Origin: Bradyrhizobium elkanii USDA 76
GTDB taxonomy: Bacteria; Pseudomonadota; Alphaproteobacteria; Rhizobiales; Xanthobacteraceae
Assembly: GCF_023278185.1 (NCBI RefSeq)
Contig: NZ_CP066356.1
Coordinates: 682,001-746,000, forward strand
Direction: 5' to 3'
Length of the DNA: 64,000 nucleotides
Shown here: positions 17,924 to 27,149 of the stretch, in pieces
How positions within the stretch are numbered: the first letter of the stretch is position 1
How the letters are laid out: the number at the start of each line of letters is the position of its first letter
Translations under genes and position numbers: made by a program
Notes under the pieces: generated by a model
What the model saw: the letters and a program-made list of their open reading frames with translations, nothing else
Told to the model about the DNA's origin: nothing
Databases searched by the model: none

Positions 17924-18385
17924 ATGAAACCCGAGCTCGAGACCAGATACGTCTTCACCATCACTGCCCGGATCGCCGAGGTGACCTCCGCCGGCGACAT
18001 CGGCAGCGGCGTCCGCCGCATCATTCCGATCATCGGCGGCGAGGTGAGGGGCGAGAAGGTCAACGGCAAGGTGCTGTCGTTCGGCGCCGACTTCCAGATC
18101 ATCCGGCCCGATGAGCTGATCGAGCTGGAGGCGAAATATGCGTTCGAGACCGACGACGGCGCCGTCGTCTATGTCGAGAACAAGGGCATCCGCTTCGGGC
18201 CGGGCGAGTTGTTGCAGAAGCTGAAGCGCGGCGAGCCGGTCGACCCGAAGCTGATCTATTTCCGCACCGTGCCGAAATTCGAAACCGGCGCCGAAAACTA
18301 CCGCTGGCTGATGCAGCACATCTTCGTCGGCTCCGCCGCCCGCCACGTCGATCGCGTCGTGATCGACGTGCATCAGGTGCTGTAG
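17924..18385 (+). CDS. DUF3237/UPF0311 family protein
   Basis: 153 residues starting MKPELETRYVFTITARIAEV. It has the DUF3237 beta-barrel pattern: RRIIPIIGGEVRGEKVNGKV (about 32-51), then ADFQIIRPDELIELEAKYAF and YVENKGIRFGPGE, ending HVDRVVIDVHQVL. It starts four bases after the TRAP permease stop, so it is co-transcribed. Members occur with aromatic-acid catabolic genes, but I know no proven reaction. Confidence 0.85.
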   Translation: MKPELETRYVFTITARIAEVTSAGDIGSGVRRIIPIIGGEVRGEKVNGKVLSFGADFQIIRPDELIELEAKYAFETDDGAVVYVENKGIRFGPGELLQKLKRGEPVDPKLIYFRTVPKFETGAENYRWLMQHIFVGSAARHVDRVVIDVHQVL

Positions 18386-18387
18386 GG

Positions 18388-18567
18388 GCTCCCATCCTCC
18401 CCTGGAGGGGGAGGATCGGTTCGCATGAAGCGGAGCGCAATGCGAACCGAGGTGGGGTGACAGTCTTTCCATTCAAGCGCTGCCCGTGTTGAGAGATCAC
18501 CCCACCCCGTCTCACATTCCGCTACGCTTCATGTGAGCCGACCCTCCCCCTCCAGGGGAGGGTCAAG
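18388..18567. repeat. Palindromic repeat, family C, copy 1
   Basis: CCCTGGAGGGGGAGG at the left and CTCCCCCTCCAGGGGAGGGT at the right form inverted arms around GAGGTGGGGTGA/TCACCCCACC. Further copies lie at 23923-23990 and 24396-24585, all in the same locus. Confidence 0.85.
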
Positions 18568-18596
18568 CCGTCACGCGTGTATTGACTCCTGCGATG

Positions 18597-18617
18597 ATAG
18601 TTATAAAACATAACTAT
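18597..18617. promoter_or_regulatory. Perfect palindrome upstream of crotonase operon (MarR-type operator candidate)
   Basis: ATAGTTAT-N5-ATAACTAT, perfect 8-bp arms, ends 23 bases before the crotonase ATG; a TTGACT lies at 18582-18587. Related arms occur in the MarR/permease intergenic region at 28280-28312. It is the best operator candidate for the MarR protein at 28371. Confidence 0.65.
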
Positions 18618-18640
18618 TCTGAACAGGAAGCAATAACGCC

Positions 18641-19435
18641 ATGGGAAACGCTGCCGGCGGGGGAGACGCCTCGCTGCTCAGGATCGAGACACGAGGGGCG
18701 GTGCTGACGGTCGGGCTGAACCGTCCCGCCAAGCGCAACGCGCTGAACGACGGCATCATCCTGGCGCTGCGGGATTGCTTCTCCGCGATACCGGATGCGG
18801 TCGGCGCCGTCGTCATCCATGGTATCGGCGATCACTTCTCGTCCGGCCTCGACCTTTCCGAACTGACCGAGCGCGACGCCACCGAGGGCCTGGTGCATTC
18901 CCAGATGTGGCACCGCGTGTTCGACCGCATCCAGTATTGCCGCGTGCCGGTCATCGCCGCGCTGAAGGGCGCCGTGATCGGCGGCGGGCTGGAACTGGCC
19001 TGCGCCGCGCATATCCGGGTTGCCGAGCCGTCGGCCTATTTCGCGCTGCCCGAGGGCCAGCGCGGCATCTTCGTCGGCGGCGGCGGATCGGTGCGGCTGC
19101 CGCGCCTGATCGGCGTGCCCAGGATGGCGGACATGATGCTGACCGGCCGGGTCTATTCGGCGACCGAGGGCGCCGCCTACGGCTTCTCGCAATACCTCAC
19201 CGAGGCAGACGGCGCGCTGTCGAAAGCGCTGGAGCTTGCCGAGCGCGTCGCCGCCAACGCGCCGCTGACCAACTTCGCCGTGTTGCAGGCGTTGCCGATG
19301 ATCGCCGAGGCCAATCCGCAGACCGGCCTCTTGATGGAATCGCTGATGGCGACCGTGGCGCAGAGCGACAAGGAAGCCAAGAAACGCATCCGTGCGTTTC
19401 TTGATCGCAAGACCGCCAAGGTGAAGCCGACATGA
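18641..19435 (+). CDS. Enoyl-CoA hydratase/isomerase family protein (hydroxycinnamoyl-CoA hydratase candidate)
   Basis: 264 residues. Crotonase fold with the oxyanion-hole region (HFSSGLDL near 65-72) and GGGLELACAAHIRVAEPSAY. Glu118 and Glu138 (LPEGQRG) are 20 residues apart, the same spacing as the two catalytic glutamates of mitochondrial enoyl-CoA hydratase. Hydroxycinnamoyl-CoA hydratase-lyase has Ser at the first position, so a plain hydratase in a beta-oxidative route is favoured over retro-aldol cleavage; this is inference. It is first in the operon behind the palindrome at 18597 and overlaps the ligase gene by four bases. It corresponds by position to R. palustris CouA. Confidence 0.85.
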   Translation: MGNAAGGGDASLLRIETRGAVLTVGLNRPAKRNALNDGIILALRDCFSAIPDAVGAVVIHGIGDHFSSGLDLSELTERDATEGLVHSQMWHRVFDRIQYCRVPVIAALKGAVIGGGLELACAAHIRVAEPSAYFALPEGQRGIFVGGGGSVRLPRLIGVPRMADMMLTGRVYSATEGAAYGFSQYLTEADGALSKALELAERVAANAPLTNFAVLQALPMIAEANPQTGLLMESLMATVAQSDKEAKKRIRAFLDRKTAKVKPT

Positions 19436-21303
19436 GCGCCGCGCCGTCTGCAACCGCCAGCACCGCGCATCCGCTGCGCCCGATCTCGTTCGGCAATCCC
19501 GACGTCAGCGTCGAGCGCCGCGCCGACGGCACGATCTATCTCCGTCCGAAGCTCAGCCTCGCGGATTTTCCGGTTCGCCTCACCGATCGCCTGCACCACT
19601 GGGCGAAGGCCGAGCCGAACCGCGTGTTCATGGCCGAACGTGCAGCCGGTGGCGGCTGGCGGCAGATCACCTACGTGCAATTGCTCGAGACGGCGCGGCG
19701 CATCGCCTCCGCGTTGATCGCGCGCGGATTGTCGGCCGAGCGGCCGATCGTGATTCTGTCGGGCAATTCGATCGATCATGCCCTGATGGCACTCGGCGCG
19801 CTCTATGCCGGCGTTCCGTTCTGCCCGGTGTCGCCGGCCTATTCGCTGGTGTCGCGCGACTATGGCAAGCTCAGCTTCGTCATCAAGCTTCTGACGCCAG
19901 GCCTCATCTTCGTCGACGATGCCGACAAATTCGCCGACGCGCTGCGCGCCAATGTCGAACCCGATGTCGAGATTGCCGCGAGCCGCGGCACCGTGCCCGG
20001 CCGTGACGTGACGCGCCTCGCCGGCCTCATGGCGACGCCGGAAGACCCGCGCCTCGATGCGACCCATGCGGCAATCGGTCCGGACACGATCGCGAAATTC
20101 CTGCTGACGTCGGGGTCGACCGGCAATCCCAAGGCCGTCATCAACACCCAGCGCATGATCTGCGCCAACCAGGTGATGCTGCGCGAGACGCTGGCGTTCC
20201 TCAAGGACGAGCCGCCGGTCATCGTCGACTGGTTGCCGTGGAATCACACCTTCGGCGGCAATCACAATGTCGGGCTGACGCTCTATAACGGCGGCTCGAT
20301 GTATCTCGACGAGGGCAAGCCGATGCCCGGCGGCATCGAGGAGACCGTGCGAAACCTGCGTGAGATTTCGCCGACGGTCTATTTCAACGTGCCCAAGGGC
20401 TATGAATCGCTGCTGCCCTATCTGCGCGACGATGCCGGTCTGCGGGCAAAATTCTTCGACCGGCTGCATGCGATGTTCTTCTCGGGCGCCGCGCTGTCGC
20501 CGTTCATCTGGAACAGCCTCGATGCGCTCGCCGTGCAGGAGAAGGGCTATCGTGTGCCTGTCCTGACCGGCCTCGGCGCCACCGAGACCTCGCCGTTCTT
20601 CATGTCGGTGCGCCCCGATACCAGCCGCTCCGGCCATGTCGGGCTTCCGGTGTCCGGCAATGATGCGAAGCTCGTTCCGAACAACGGCAAGCTCGAGGTC
20701 CGCGCCAGGGGCCCGAACGTGACGCCGGGCTACTGGCGGCAGCCCGAGCTGACCGCCAAGGCGTTCGACGAGGAAGGGTTTTACAAGTTCGGCGACGCGC
20801 TGAAGCCCGCCGACGCTGGCGATCTCGATGCCGGTTTCGATTTCGATGGCCGCATCGCCGAGGATTTCAAGCTGGCGAGCGGCACCTGGGTCAGCGTCGG
20901 CCCGTTGCGGGCGCGCTTCGTCGGCACCTGCGCGCCGCTGGTGCGCGACGTCGTGATCGCGGGGCTCAACCGCGACGAGCTTGCGGCAATCGTGATCCTC
21001 GATCTCGATGGCTGCCGCCTGATCAATCCGGCGCTCGCCGGCAATGATATTGCGGCCGCGGCCAATGATCCGCTGGTGCGAGCGGCTTTCCGCGAGCGCT
21101 TCGCGCGTGTCTTGGCCGGCGCCACCGGCTCGTCGAACCGGATCGCGCGCGCGCTCCTGCTCGACACGCCGCTGTCGATCGATCGCGGCGAGGTCACCGA
21201 CAAGGGTTCGATCAACCAGCGCGCCGTGCTGGAGCATCGCACGGACATCATCGAAGCGCTCTATGCGCCGGTGCCGCCGGCATCGGTGATCACACTCGTC
21301 TAG
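19432..21303 (+). CDS. Feruloyl/p-coumaroyl-CoA synthase
   Basis: 623 residues, an acyl-adenylate-forming ligase of the feruloyl-CoA synthase subfamily. Motifs: P-loop TSGSTGNPKAVINT (about 223-236), DWLPWNHTFGGNHNVGLTLY (about 265-284), TGLGATETSPFF (about 380) and KFGDALKPAD (about 453). The C terminus carries GEVTDKGSINQRA rather than the usual PRTxxGK motif, as in this subfamily. It activates 4-hydroxycinnamic acids with ATP and CoA in the cytoplasm. Translationally coupled to the crotonase (ATGA overlap) and followed by the SDR 20 bases later. Equivalent by context to R. palustris CouB. Confidence 0.92.
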   Translation: MSAAPSATASTAHPLRPISFGNPDVSVERRADGTIYLRPKLSLADFPVRLTDRLHHWAKAEPNRVFMAERAAGGGWRQITYVQLLETARRIASALIARGLSAERPIVILSGNSIDHALMALGALYAGVPFCPVSPAYSLVSRDYGKLSFVIKLLTPGLIFVDDADKFADALRANVEPDVEIAASRGTVPGRDVTRLAGLMATPEDPRLDATHAAIGPDTIAKFLLTSGSTGNPKAVINTQRMICANQVMLRETLAFLKDEPPVIVDWLPWNHTFGGNHNVGLTLYNGGSMYLDEGKPMPGGIEETVRNLREISPTVYFNVPKGYESLLPYLRDDAGLRAKFFDRLHAMFFSGAALSPFIWNSLDALAVQEKGYRVPVLTGLGATETSPFFMSVRPDTSRSGHVGLPVSGNDAKLVPNNGKLEVRARGPNVTPGYWRQPELTAKAFDEEGFYKFGDALKPADAGDLDAGFDFDGRIAEDFKLASGTWVSVGPLRARFVGTCAPLVRDVVIAGLNRDELAAIVILDLDGCRLINPALAGNDIAAAANDPLVRAAFRERFARVLAGATGSSNRIARALLLDTPLSIDRGEVTDKGSINQRAVLEHRTDIIEALYAPVPPASVITLV

Positions 21304-21323
21304 TTCTCGAACAGGAGAAAGCC

Positions 21324-22085
21324 ATGCAGTTGAAGGACCAGGCCGCCATCGTCACCGGAGGCGCATCGGGATTGGGCGCTGCGACCGCGCGCCGTCTCGC
21401 CGCGCAGGGCGCCAGGGTCGCGGTCTGCGACCTCAACGCCAAGCTCGCCGAAAGCGTCGCGGCCGAGATCGGCGGCATTCCGGTGGTCTGCGACGTCGCC
21501 GATGCTGCGGCGGCCGAAGCTGCCGTCGCGGCCGCCGCCAAGGCGCACGGCCCGGCGCGCGTGCTGGTGAACTGCGCCGGCATCGGGGTGGCAAAGCGCG
21601 TGATCGGCCGCGAAGGGCCGATGGCGCTGGCCGACTTCGACAAGGTGATCAAGGTCAATCTGATCGGCTCGTTCAACATGCTGCGGCTTGCGACCGCTGA
21701 CATGGCCAAGCTCGAGCCGCTCGCAACCGGCGAGCGCGGCGTCGTGATCTCGACAGCCTCGGTCGCGGCCTATGACGGCCAGATCGGGCAGGCGGCCTAT
21801 TCGGCCTCGAAGGGCGGCATCGTCGCGATGACGCTGCCGATCGCGCGCGAGCTCGCGCAGTTCGGCATCCGCGTGCTGACCATCGCGCCCGGCCTGTTCA
21901 TGACGCCCTTGCTGGCCGGCCTGCCGCAGGAAGCGCAGGATTCGCTCGCCGCCGCGATCCCGTTCCCGCGCCGGCTCGGCCAGGCCGACGAGTTCGCCTC
22001 GCTGGCGCTGCACATGATCGACAATCCCTATCTGAACGGCGAAGTGGTGCGGCTCGATGCCGCGCTCCGGATGGCGCCGCGCTGA
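21324..22085 (+). CDS. SDR-type 3-hydroxyacyl-CoA dehydrogenase
   Basis: 253 residues with AGGAGA upstream. NAD-binding TGGASGLGAA (about 12-21), NCAGIG (about 89), catalytic Ser in VISTASVAAYDGQIGQ and YSASKGG (about 157-163). The segment TIAPGLFMTPLLAGLPQEAQ is typical of type-2 3-hydroxyacyl-CoA dehydrogenases (17-beta-HSD10-like). In this operon it would oxidise the 3-hydroxy-3-arylpropionyl-CoA made by the hydratase to the 3-oxoacyl-CoA. No thiolase gene is in this operon to finish the cycle. Confidence 0.88.
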   Translation: MQLKDQAAIVTGGASGLGAATARRLAAQGARVAVCDLNAKLAESVAAEIGGIPVVCDVADAAAAEAAVAAAAKAHGPARVLVNCAGIGVAKRVIGREGPMALADFDKVIKVNLIGSFNMLRLATADMAKLEPLATGERGVVISTASVAAYDGQIGQAAYSASKGGIVAMTLPIARELAQFGIRVLTIAPGLFMTPLLAGLPQEAQDSLAAAIPFPRRLGQADEFASLALHMIDNPYLNGEVVRLDAALRMAPR

Positions 22086-22147
22086 AGCATGATCCGGAAG
22101 AGCATGAACGCCCTTCTGGATCGCTCATGCTCGATCGAGGGTAAACC

Positions 22148-22567
22148 ATGTTCGTCAATCGGCGCGACGTGCAGATCCAGTGGGGCGATTGCGACCCCGC
22201 CAACATCGTCTACTACCCACGCTACTTCGCGATGTTCGACGACTCGACCTCGATCATGTTCGAAGCCGCCGGCTATTCGAAGCAGGACCTCGTCCACAAA
22301 TACGGTCTGGTCGGCATTCCCATGGTCGACACGCGGGCGAAATTTCACATCCCGTCGACCCATGGCGACTGGATTACCATCGAGAGCCGGATCGAGAGCA
22401 TCAAGCGCTCGAGCTTCGAGGTGGTGCACCGCGTGTTCAAGGGCGAGGCGTTGGCGATCGAGGCGTTCGAGACCAGGGTGCTGGTCGGCCGCCACCCGGA
22501 CGATCCCGCCAGGCTGAAATCGGCGCCGTTTCCGCAGGAGATCATTGACCGCTTCATGAAGGGCTGA
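22148..22567 (+). CDS. 4-hydroxybenzoyl-CoA thioesterase-like hotdog protein
   Basis: 139 residues. The start QIQWGDCDPANIVYYPRYFA matches the 4-hydroxybenzoyl-CoA thioesterase family; Asp16 is the expected nucleophilic Asp (Asp17 in the Pseudomonas CBS3 enzyme). Length equals the family norm. It would release 4-hydroxybenzoate from its CoA ester in the cytoplasm, feeding pobA about 8 kb away. It belongs to the crotonase operon. The 5' leader overlaps a partial copy of repeat family B (about 22086-22134). Confidence 0.9.
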   Translation: MFVNRRDVQIQWGDCDPANIVYYPRYFAMFDDSTSIMFEAAGYSKQDLVHKYGLVGIPMVDTRAKFHIPSTHGDWITIESRIESIKRSSFEVVHRVFKGEALAIEAFETRVLVGRHPDDPARLKSAPFPQEIIDRFMKG

Positions 22568-22594
22568 CTCGCACCCCTCATGACACGACTTTCG

Positions 22595-22643
22595 GAGCAT
22601 GATCCTCTCGGAAAACCGGTTTCCACTTTTCCGGATCATGCTC
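22595..22643. repeat. Palindromic repeat, family B, copy 2
   Basis: GAGCATGATC and GATCATGCTC arms with the inner GGAAAACCGGTTTCC palindrome. Related copies at 12555-12604 and, partial, near 22086-22134. It sits between the thioesterase and binding-protein genes. Confidence 0.85.
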
Positions 22644-22712
22644 TAAAGAAGGGGCTGAATTGGCCCGCAAGACCGTTTTAAACCCAAAAAACTTAACTGC
22701 AGGGAGGAATGA

Positions 22713-23864
22713 ATGAGGAAGGCCACTCTCGCCGCCGCGGCGCTCGCAGCAGCCATCGCGCTGCCGGGCGCGCCCGCACAGGCGCAGACCAATGAAATCA
22801 CCATCGGCATCACGATCTCGACCACGGGGCCCGCCGCGGCGCTCGGCATTCCCGAGCGCAACGCGCTCGATTTCGTGCCGAAGGAGATCGGCGGGGTGCC
22901 GCTGAAGCTGATCGTGCTCGACGACGGCGGCGACCCGACGGCTGCGACCACCAATACCCGGCGCTTCGTCACGGAGTCCAAGGCCGACATCATCATGGGC
23001 TCCTGCATCACGCCGACGACGATCGCGGTGTCGACGGTCGCCAACGAGGCCGGCATCCCGCATCTCGGCCTCGCGCCGTTCCCGATCAACGACGCCCGCG
23101 CGAAGTGGTCGGTCGACCTGCCGCAGTCGATTCCGATCATGGGCAAGGTGCTCTACGAGCACATGAAGGCGCACAACATCAAGACCGTCGGCTATATCGG
23201 CTATTCGGATTCCTACGGCGACCTCTGGGTCAATGACTTCAAGGCGCAGGCCGTGCCGATGGGCTTGACCATGACCGACGAGGAGCGCTTCGCGCGTCCG
23301 GATACGTCGGTTGCGGGCCAGGTGCTGAAGCTCGTCGCCGCCAATCCCGACGCCATCCTGGTCGGCGCCTCCGGCACCGCCGCGGCGCTGCCGCAGACCG
23401 CGCTGCGCGAGCGCGGCTACAAGGGTCTGATCTACCAGACCCACGGCGCCGCCAGCATGGACTTCATCCGCATCGCCGGTGCGGCCGCGGAAGGCGTCAT
23501 CATGTCGGCCGGCCCGATCATGTCGCCGGAAACCCAGCCCGACAGCGCGCTGACCAAGAAGCCCGGTCTTGCGTTGAATACGGCCTATGAAGCCAAGTAC
23601 GGCGCCAACAGCCGCAGCCAGTTCGCCGGCCACTCGTACGACGCCTTCGAGGTGATGAAGCGCGTCATCCCGGTGGCGCTGAAGACCGCCAAGCCCGGCA
23701 CGCCGGAATTCCGCGAGGCGATCCGCAAGGCCTTCATCTCCGAGAAGGAGATCGTCGCGAGCCAGGGCGTCTACAACTGGACGGAGAAGGATCGCTACGG
23801 CCTCGACGACCGCTCGCGTATCCTGCTGACGGTCAAGGGCGGCAAATACGTCCCGGCGATGTGA
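22713..23864 (+). CDS. ABC transporter substrate-binding protein, Liv type (CouP-like)
   Basis: 383 residues with a strong GGGAGGAAT leader. Signal peptide about 1-25 (AAAIALPGAPAQAQ), then a Leu/Ile/Val-type periplasmic fold beginning TNEITIGITISTTGPAAALG. Position behind the CoA-ligase operon fits an aromatic-acid binding protein such as R. palustris CouP (from memory). Its permease and ATPase genes are convergent on the other strand beyond the DUF559 remnant. A rho-independent terminator follows 25 bases after the stop. Confidence 0.9.
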   Translation: MRKATLAAAALAAAIALPGAPAQAQTNEITIGITISTTGPAAALGIPERNALDFVPKEIGGVPLKLIVLDDGGDPTAATTNTRRFVTESKADIIMGSCITPTTIAVSTVANEAGIPHLGLAPFPINDARAKWSVDLPQSIPIMGKVLYEHMKAHNIKTVGYIGYSDSYGDLWVNDFKAQAVPMGLTMTDEERFARPDTSVAGQVLKLVAANPDAILVGASGTAAALPQTALRERGYKGLIYQTHGAASMDFIRIAGAAAEGVIMSAGPIMSPETQPDSALTKKPGLALNTAYEAKYGANSRSQFAGHSYDAFEVMKRVIPVALKTAKPGTPEFREAIRKAFISEKEIVASQGVYNWTEKDRYGLDDRSRILLTVKGGKYVPAM

Positions 23865-23888
23865 GCCGGTCTGAATCAGTGAGGTGAG

Positions 23889-23921
23889 AAAGCCGGCCTC
23901 GATAACGGGCCGGCTTTTTTC
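23889..23921 (+). terminator. Rho-independent terminator after binding-protein gene
   Basis: AAGCCGGCC and GGGCCGGCTT pair around TCGATAAC, followed by TTTTTTC. It closes the crotonase-to-binding-protein unit. Confidence 0.9.
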
Positions 23922-23922
23922 T

Positions 23923-23990
23923 TACCCTGCCCTGGAGGGGGAGGGTCGCGTCGCATCGCGTCAGCGATGCGACGCGGGGTGGGGTGACGC
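23923..23990. repeat. Palindromic repeat, family C, copy 2
   Basis: CCCTGCCCTGGAGGGGGAGG followed by GCGTCGCATCGCG/CAGCGATGCGACGC and GGGGTGGGGTGACG. It abuts the stop codon of the DUF559 reading frame. Confidence 0.8.
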
Positions 23991-23991
23991 T

Positions 23992-24396
23992 CTATCGTCG
24001 TCGGTGGTGCTTCAGTGGCACGGCTACCGCTCCGCGCGCACCGTAGATCTCGACATAGATCCGCTCCAGCACGGCGTTGAGGTCAGCCGCGATCTCCGAA
24101 TTCCAGAACCGGATGACGCGGTAGCCTTCTTTCTCGAGCCAATGCTGCCGTTCGCGATCGTGTTTCGCGGTCTCGTCTTCGTTGTGGTGTCCGCCGTCGA
24201 GCTCGACGACGAGTCGTTTGGCCGGGCAGAAGAAATCGACGACGTAAGGGCCAATCGGTGCCTGTCTTCGAAAATGCGTTCCGTCCGTTGGCAGCTCTCT
24301 CAGCGCGCGCCACAGTATTCGTTCATGCGGTGTGGTATTCGCTCGCAGCTTCTTCGCAGTTGCTCTCGGATTGATGCTGAGACCATTTGTGCGGCT
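23992..24396 (-). pseudogene. DUF559 endonuclease-like reading frame without a start codon
   Basis: The minus strand is open for 134 codons between a TGA (24397-24399) and the TAG at 23992. It encodes a nearly full DUF559 (PD-(D/E)XK, Vsr-like) domain: LRANTTPHERILWRALRELP, THFRRQAPIGPYVVDFFCPA, KRLVVELDGGHHNEDE and EGYRVIRFWNSEIAADLNAV. The active-site Asp, Glu and Gln/His positions look intact. No ATG, GTG or TTG occurs in frame before the domain. The upstream stop lies inside a family C repeat, which may have replaced the 5' end. It could be dead or use a rare start. Family members are often accessory genes. Confidence 0.7.
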
Positions 24397-24585
24397 TCAC
24401 CCCACCCCGATTGCGCCCGACGATGCTGCGCATCGCGCGCGCAATCGACCCTCCCCCTCCAGGGGAGGGTAAAGTGGAGCGCAATCTTCGCGCGAATGCA
24501 AGTCGATGGACGGCTCTTACCCTCCCCTGGAGGGGGAGGGTCGCTTTGCATCGCAAATAGCGATGCGAAGCGGGGTGGGGTGACG
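24396..24585. repeat. Palindromic repeat, family C, copies 3 and 4
   Basis: Two further copies in opposite orientation: 24396-24470 (TCACCCCACC ... CTCCAGGGGAGGGT) and 24516-24585 (CTTACCCTCCCCTGGAGGGG ... GGGGTGGGGTGACG). Together with copy 2 they bracket the DUF559 frame. Confidence 0.8.
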
Positions 24586-24646
24586 GTCTATCCGCGTCGA
24601 TAGTACCTCAATCACCACTGGCAACCGACGCACAACAAGGGCAAAT

Positions 24647-25378
24647 CTAGATCGCGCTCTCGCCTTCGTGCTGGAAGCCGAGATAGCTCGCGGCGACGCC
24701 CTTGTTGGCGGCGATCTCCGTCGCGGGGCCAGCGAGCACGAACTCGCCGAGCTCCATGACATAGGCGCGGTCGGCGATCTGCAAAGCGGCCTGCGCGTTC
24801 TGCTCGACCAGCAGCACCGAGACGCCGGCGGCGCGGAGCTCGCCGACGATGCGGAAGATGTCGGCGACGATGATCGGGGCGAGGCCGAGGCTCGGCTCGT
24901 CCAGCATCAGGAGCTTCGGCGCGCCCATCAGCGCGCGGCCCATCGCCAGCATCTGCTGCTCGCCGCCGGACAGCGTGCCGGCAAGTTGCTTGCGCCGCTC
25001 CTTGAGCCGCGGGAACAGCGTGTAGACCCGCTCCAGCGAGGCTGCCGCGACGGCCTTCGCGATCCGGAAGGCGCCGAGCTCGAGATTGTCCTCGACATTC
25101 ATGGTGCCGAACAGTTCGCGATGCTCGGGCACCAGGCTGAGGCCGGTTGCGACGCGGTCCTCGATATCGAGCGGCGCCATGTCGACGCCCGCGAACGTCG
25201 TGCGGCCCTTCAGCGGCAGCACGCCCATGATGGCGTTGAGCAGTGTGGTCTTGCCGGCGCCGTTGGCACCGATGATGGTGACGATCTCGTTCGGGGCGAC
25301 GTCGAGCGAAACGCCGCGCACCGCCTCGACCTTGCCGTAGGAGATGTGGACGTCGGTCACCGATAGCAGCGCAGTCAT
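24647..25378 (-). CDS. ABC transporter ATP-binding protein, LivF type
   Basis: 243 residues from ATG 25378. Walker [10 protein letters not shown] (about 38-46), LSGGEQQM signature (about 137), Walker [14 protein letters not shown] (about 157-169) and the LivF-type end [20 protein letters not shown]. Overlaps the stop of the fused permease/ATPase by four bases. It is one of the two ATPase subunits of the aromatic-acid ABC importer that would use the binding protein at 22713. Confidence 0.93.
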   Translation of the reverse strand: MTALLSVTDVHISYGKVEAVRGVSLDVAPNEIVTIIGANGAGKTTLLNAIMGVLPLKGRTTFAGVDMAPLDIEDRVATGLSLVPEHRELFGTMNVEDNLELGAFRIAKAVAAASLERVYTLFPRLKERRKQLAGTLSGGEQQMLAMGRALMGAPKLLMLDEPSLGLAPIIVADIFRIVGELRAAGVSVLLVEQNAQAALQIADRAYVMELGEFVLAGPATEIAANKGVAASYLGFQHEGESAI

Positions 25379-27144
25379 GCGGCGGCTCCGAGATAGGCCT
25401 TGATCACGTCGGGGTTGCGCTTGATCGCGGCCGGCGTGCCCTCGGCGATCTTGGTTCCGAAATCCAGCACCACGATGCGGTCGGCGAGATCCATCACGAA
25501 CCCCATGTCGTGCTCGACCAGGAGCACGGACATGCCGCCGTCGCGCAATTGCCGGAGCAGCGCGGCCAGCCGCTGCTTCTCCATGTGGCGCAGGCCGGCG
25601 GCCGGCTCGTCGAGCAGCAGCAGCATCGGATCGACGCACAGCGCGCGGGCGATCTCGACGATGCGTTGCTGCCCGAGCGACAGCGAGCCCGCGAGCTGGT
25701 CGATCTGGTCGGACAGGCCGACGCGCGCGATCTGCCGCGCGGCCTCCGCCAGCAGCTTCGCCTCATCAGTGCGGTCGAGCCGCAGCATGCTGGAGATCGC
25801 GCCGGAATTGCCGCGCAGATGCGCCCCGATCGCGACATTTTCCAGCACGGTCATGTCGGGCACCAGCTTGACGTGCTGGAAAGTCCTGGAAACGCCGAGC
25901 TTGACGACCTCCTGCGGCGGGGCGTTCTCGACTTCCTTGCCGAGCACGGAGATCTTGCCGCTGGTTGCGGTCAGAACGCCGGTGATCAAATTGAAGGTGG
26001 TGCTCTTGCCGGCGCCGTTCGGGCCGATCAGCGCGACGATCTCGCGGGCGTTGACGTCGAACGAGACGTCGTTGACCGCGAGCACGCCGCCGAACTGCTT
26101 GCGCGCCTTGTCGATGTGCAGAAGGATCGGAGACGTTCCTGGCGCCCGTTCGCGGTGCTCCAGCTTCACGGCCGCGTCCGGGGTCTTGCGGGCGGGCTTG
26201 AACGGCAGCCGCGACATCAGCCAGGGCCAGACGCCCTGCGGCGCGAGCTGCAGCAGCAGCACCAGCATGATGCCGAACACGATGGTCTCGAGCTGGCTCT
26301 GGCCGCCGAAGATGTAGGGCAGGTAGCTCTGCAGCACCTCCTTGAGGATCACGACGATGCCGGCGCCGAGCACGCCGCCCCAGACGTAGCCCGCGCCGCC
26401 GACCACGGCGATGAACAGATACTCGATGCCGGCCTGCGCGCCGAACGGCGTCGGGTTGGCGGCGCGCTGGAAATGCGCATAGAGCCAGCCGGACAGGCCG
26501 GCCAGCACCGCGGCATAGATGAACACCAACAGCTTGGCTCGGGGCGTCTGCACGCCGAACGCCTCGGCCGCGACATGACCGCGCCGTAAGGCGCGGATCG
26601 CGCGCCCCGTGCGGGAGTCCAGGAGGTTCATGGTCAGCAGAGCGGAGAGCAGCACCGCGACCCAGATCGCGTAGTAGATCGCATCCGGGCTCAGCATCCT
26701 GAACGAGCCGATCGACAGCGGCGGAATGCCGGAGATGCCGTCGTTGCGGCCGAGGAATTCGAGCTTGCTGAACAGATAGAACAGCCCGATGCCCCAGGCG
26801 ATGGTGCCGAGCGGCAGATAATGGCCGGATAGCCGCACCGTGACGATGCCGAGCAGCACGGCCGCGATGCCGCTGACCAAGAGCGAAGCCGGCAGCGTCA
26901 GCCAGGGCGAGACGCCGTAGGCGGTGGTCAGCACCGCCGTGGTGTAGGCGCCGAAGCCGCAGAACGCGGCCTGCCCGAACGAGGTCAGGCCGCCGACGCC
27001 GGTGAGCAGCACGAGGCCCATCGCGACCAGCGCGGCGAGGCCGATATTGTCGAGCAGCACGATCCAGAACGGGGGGATGCCCGGGACAAGCGGAATCACC
27101 GCCATCACGAGCGCGAAGATGATGAGGGGAAGGCGCTGCGTCAT
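25375..27144 (-). CDS. Fused LivM permease and LivG ATPase
   Basis: 589 residues from ATG 27144. Residues about 1-320 are a LivM-type permease with eight to ten membrane helices ([20 protein letters not shown] about 47-66). Residues about 345-585 are a LivG-type ATPase with [22 protein letters not shown] and [13 protein letters not shown]. There is no stop or frameshift at the junction ([20 protein letters not shown]), so it is a true fusion. A longer frame upstream overlaps livH and is not used. R. palustris CouPSTW has three transporter genes besides the binding protein, consistent with this fusion (from memory). Confidence 0.93.
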   Translation of the reverse strand: MTQRLPLIIFALVMAVIPLVPGIPPFWIVLLDNIGLAALVAMGLVLLTGVGGLTSFGQAAFCGFGAYTTAVLTTAYGVSPWLTLPASLLVSGIAAVLLGIVTVRLSGHYLPLGTIAWGIGLFYLFSKLEFLGRNDGISGIPPLSIGSFRMLSPDAIYYAIWVAVLLSALLTMNLLDSRTGRAIRALRRGHVAAEAFGVQTPRAKLLVFIYAAVLAGLSGWLYAHFQRAANPTPFGAQAGIEYLFIAVVGGAGYVWGGVLGAGIVVILKEVLQSYLPYIFGGQSQLETIVFGIMLVLLLQLAPQGVWPWLMSRLPFKPARKTPDAAVKLEHRERAPGTSPILLHIDKARKQFGGVLAVNDVSFDVNAREIVALIGPNGAGKSTTFNLITGVLTATSGKISVLGKEVENAPPQEVVKLGVSRTFQHVKLVPDMTVLENVAIGAHLRGNSGAISSMLRLDRTDEAKLLAEAARQIARVGLSDQIDQLAGSLSLGQQRIVEIARALCVDPMLLLLDEPAAGLRHMEKQRLAALLRQLRDGGMSVLLVEHDMGFVMDLADRIVVLDFGTKIAEGTPAAIKRNPDVIKAYLGAAA

Positions 27145-27149
27145 CGCGC

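Noticed and set aside
18388..18567. CRISPR-like array suspected from repeated GC-rich motifs
   Set aside because: The repeats are inverted palindromes with irregular spacing and no unique spacers or cas genes.
18641..19435. Naming the crotonase hydroxycinnamoyl-CoA hydratase-lyase
   Set aside because: The Ser of that enzyme is Glu here and the C-terminal Tyr-containing segment is not seen, so only the broader family is claimed.
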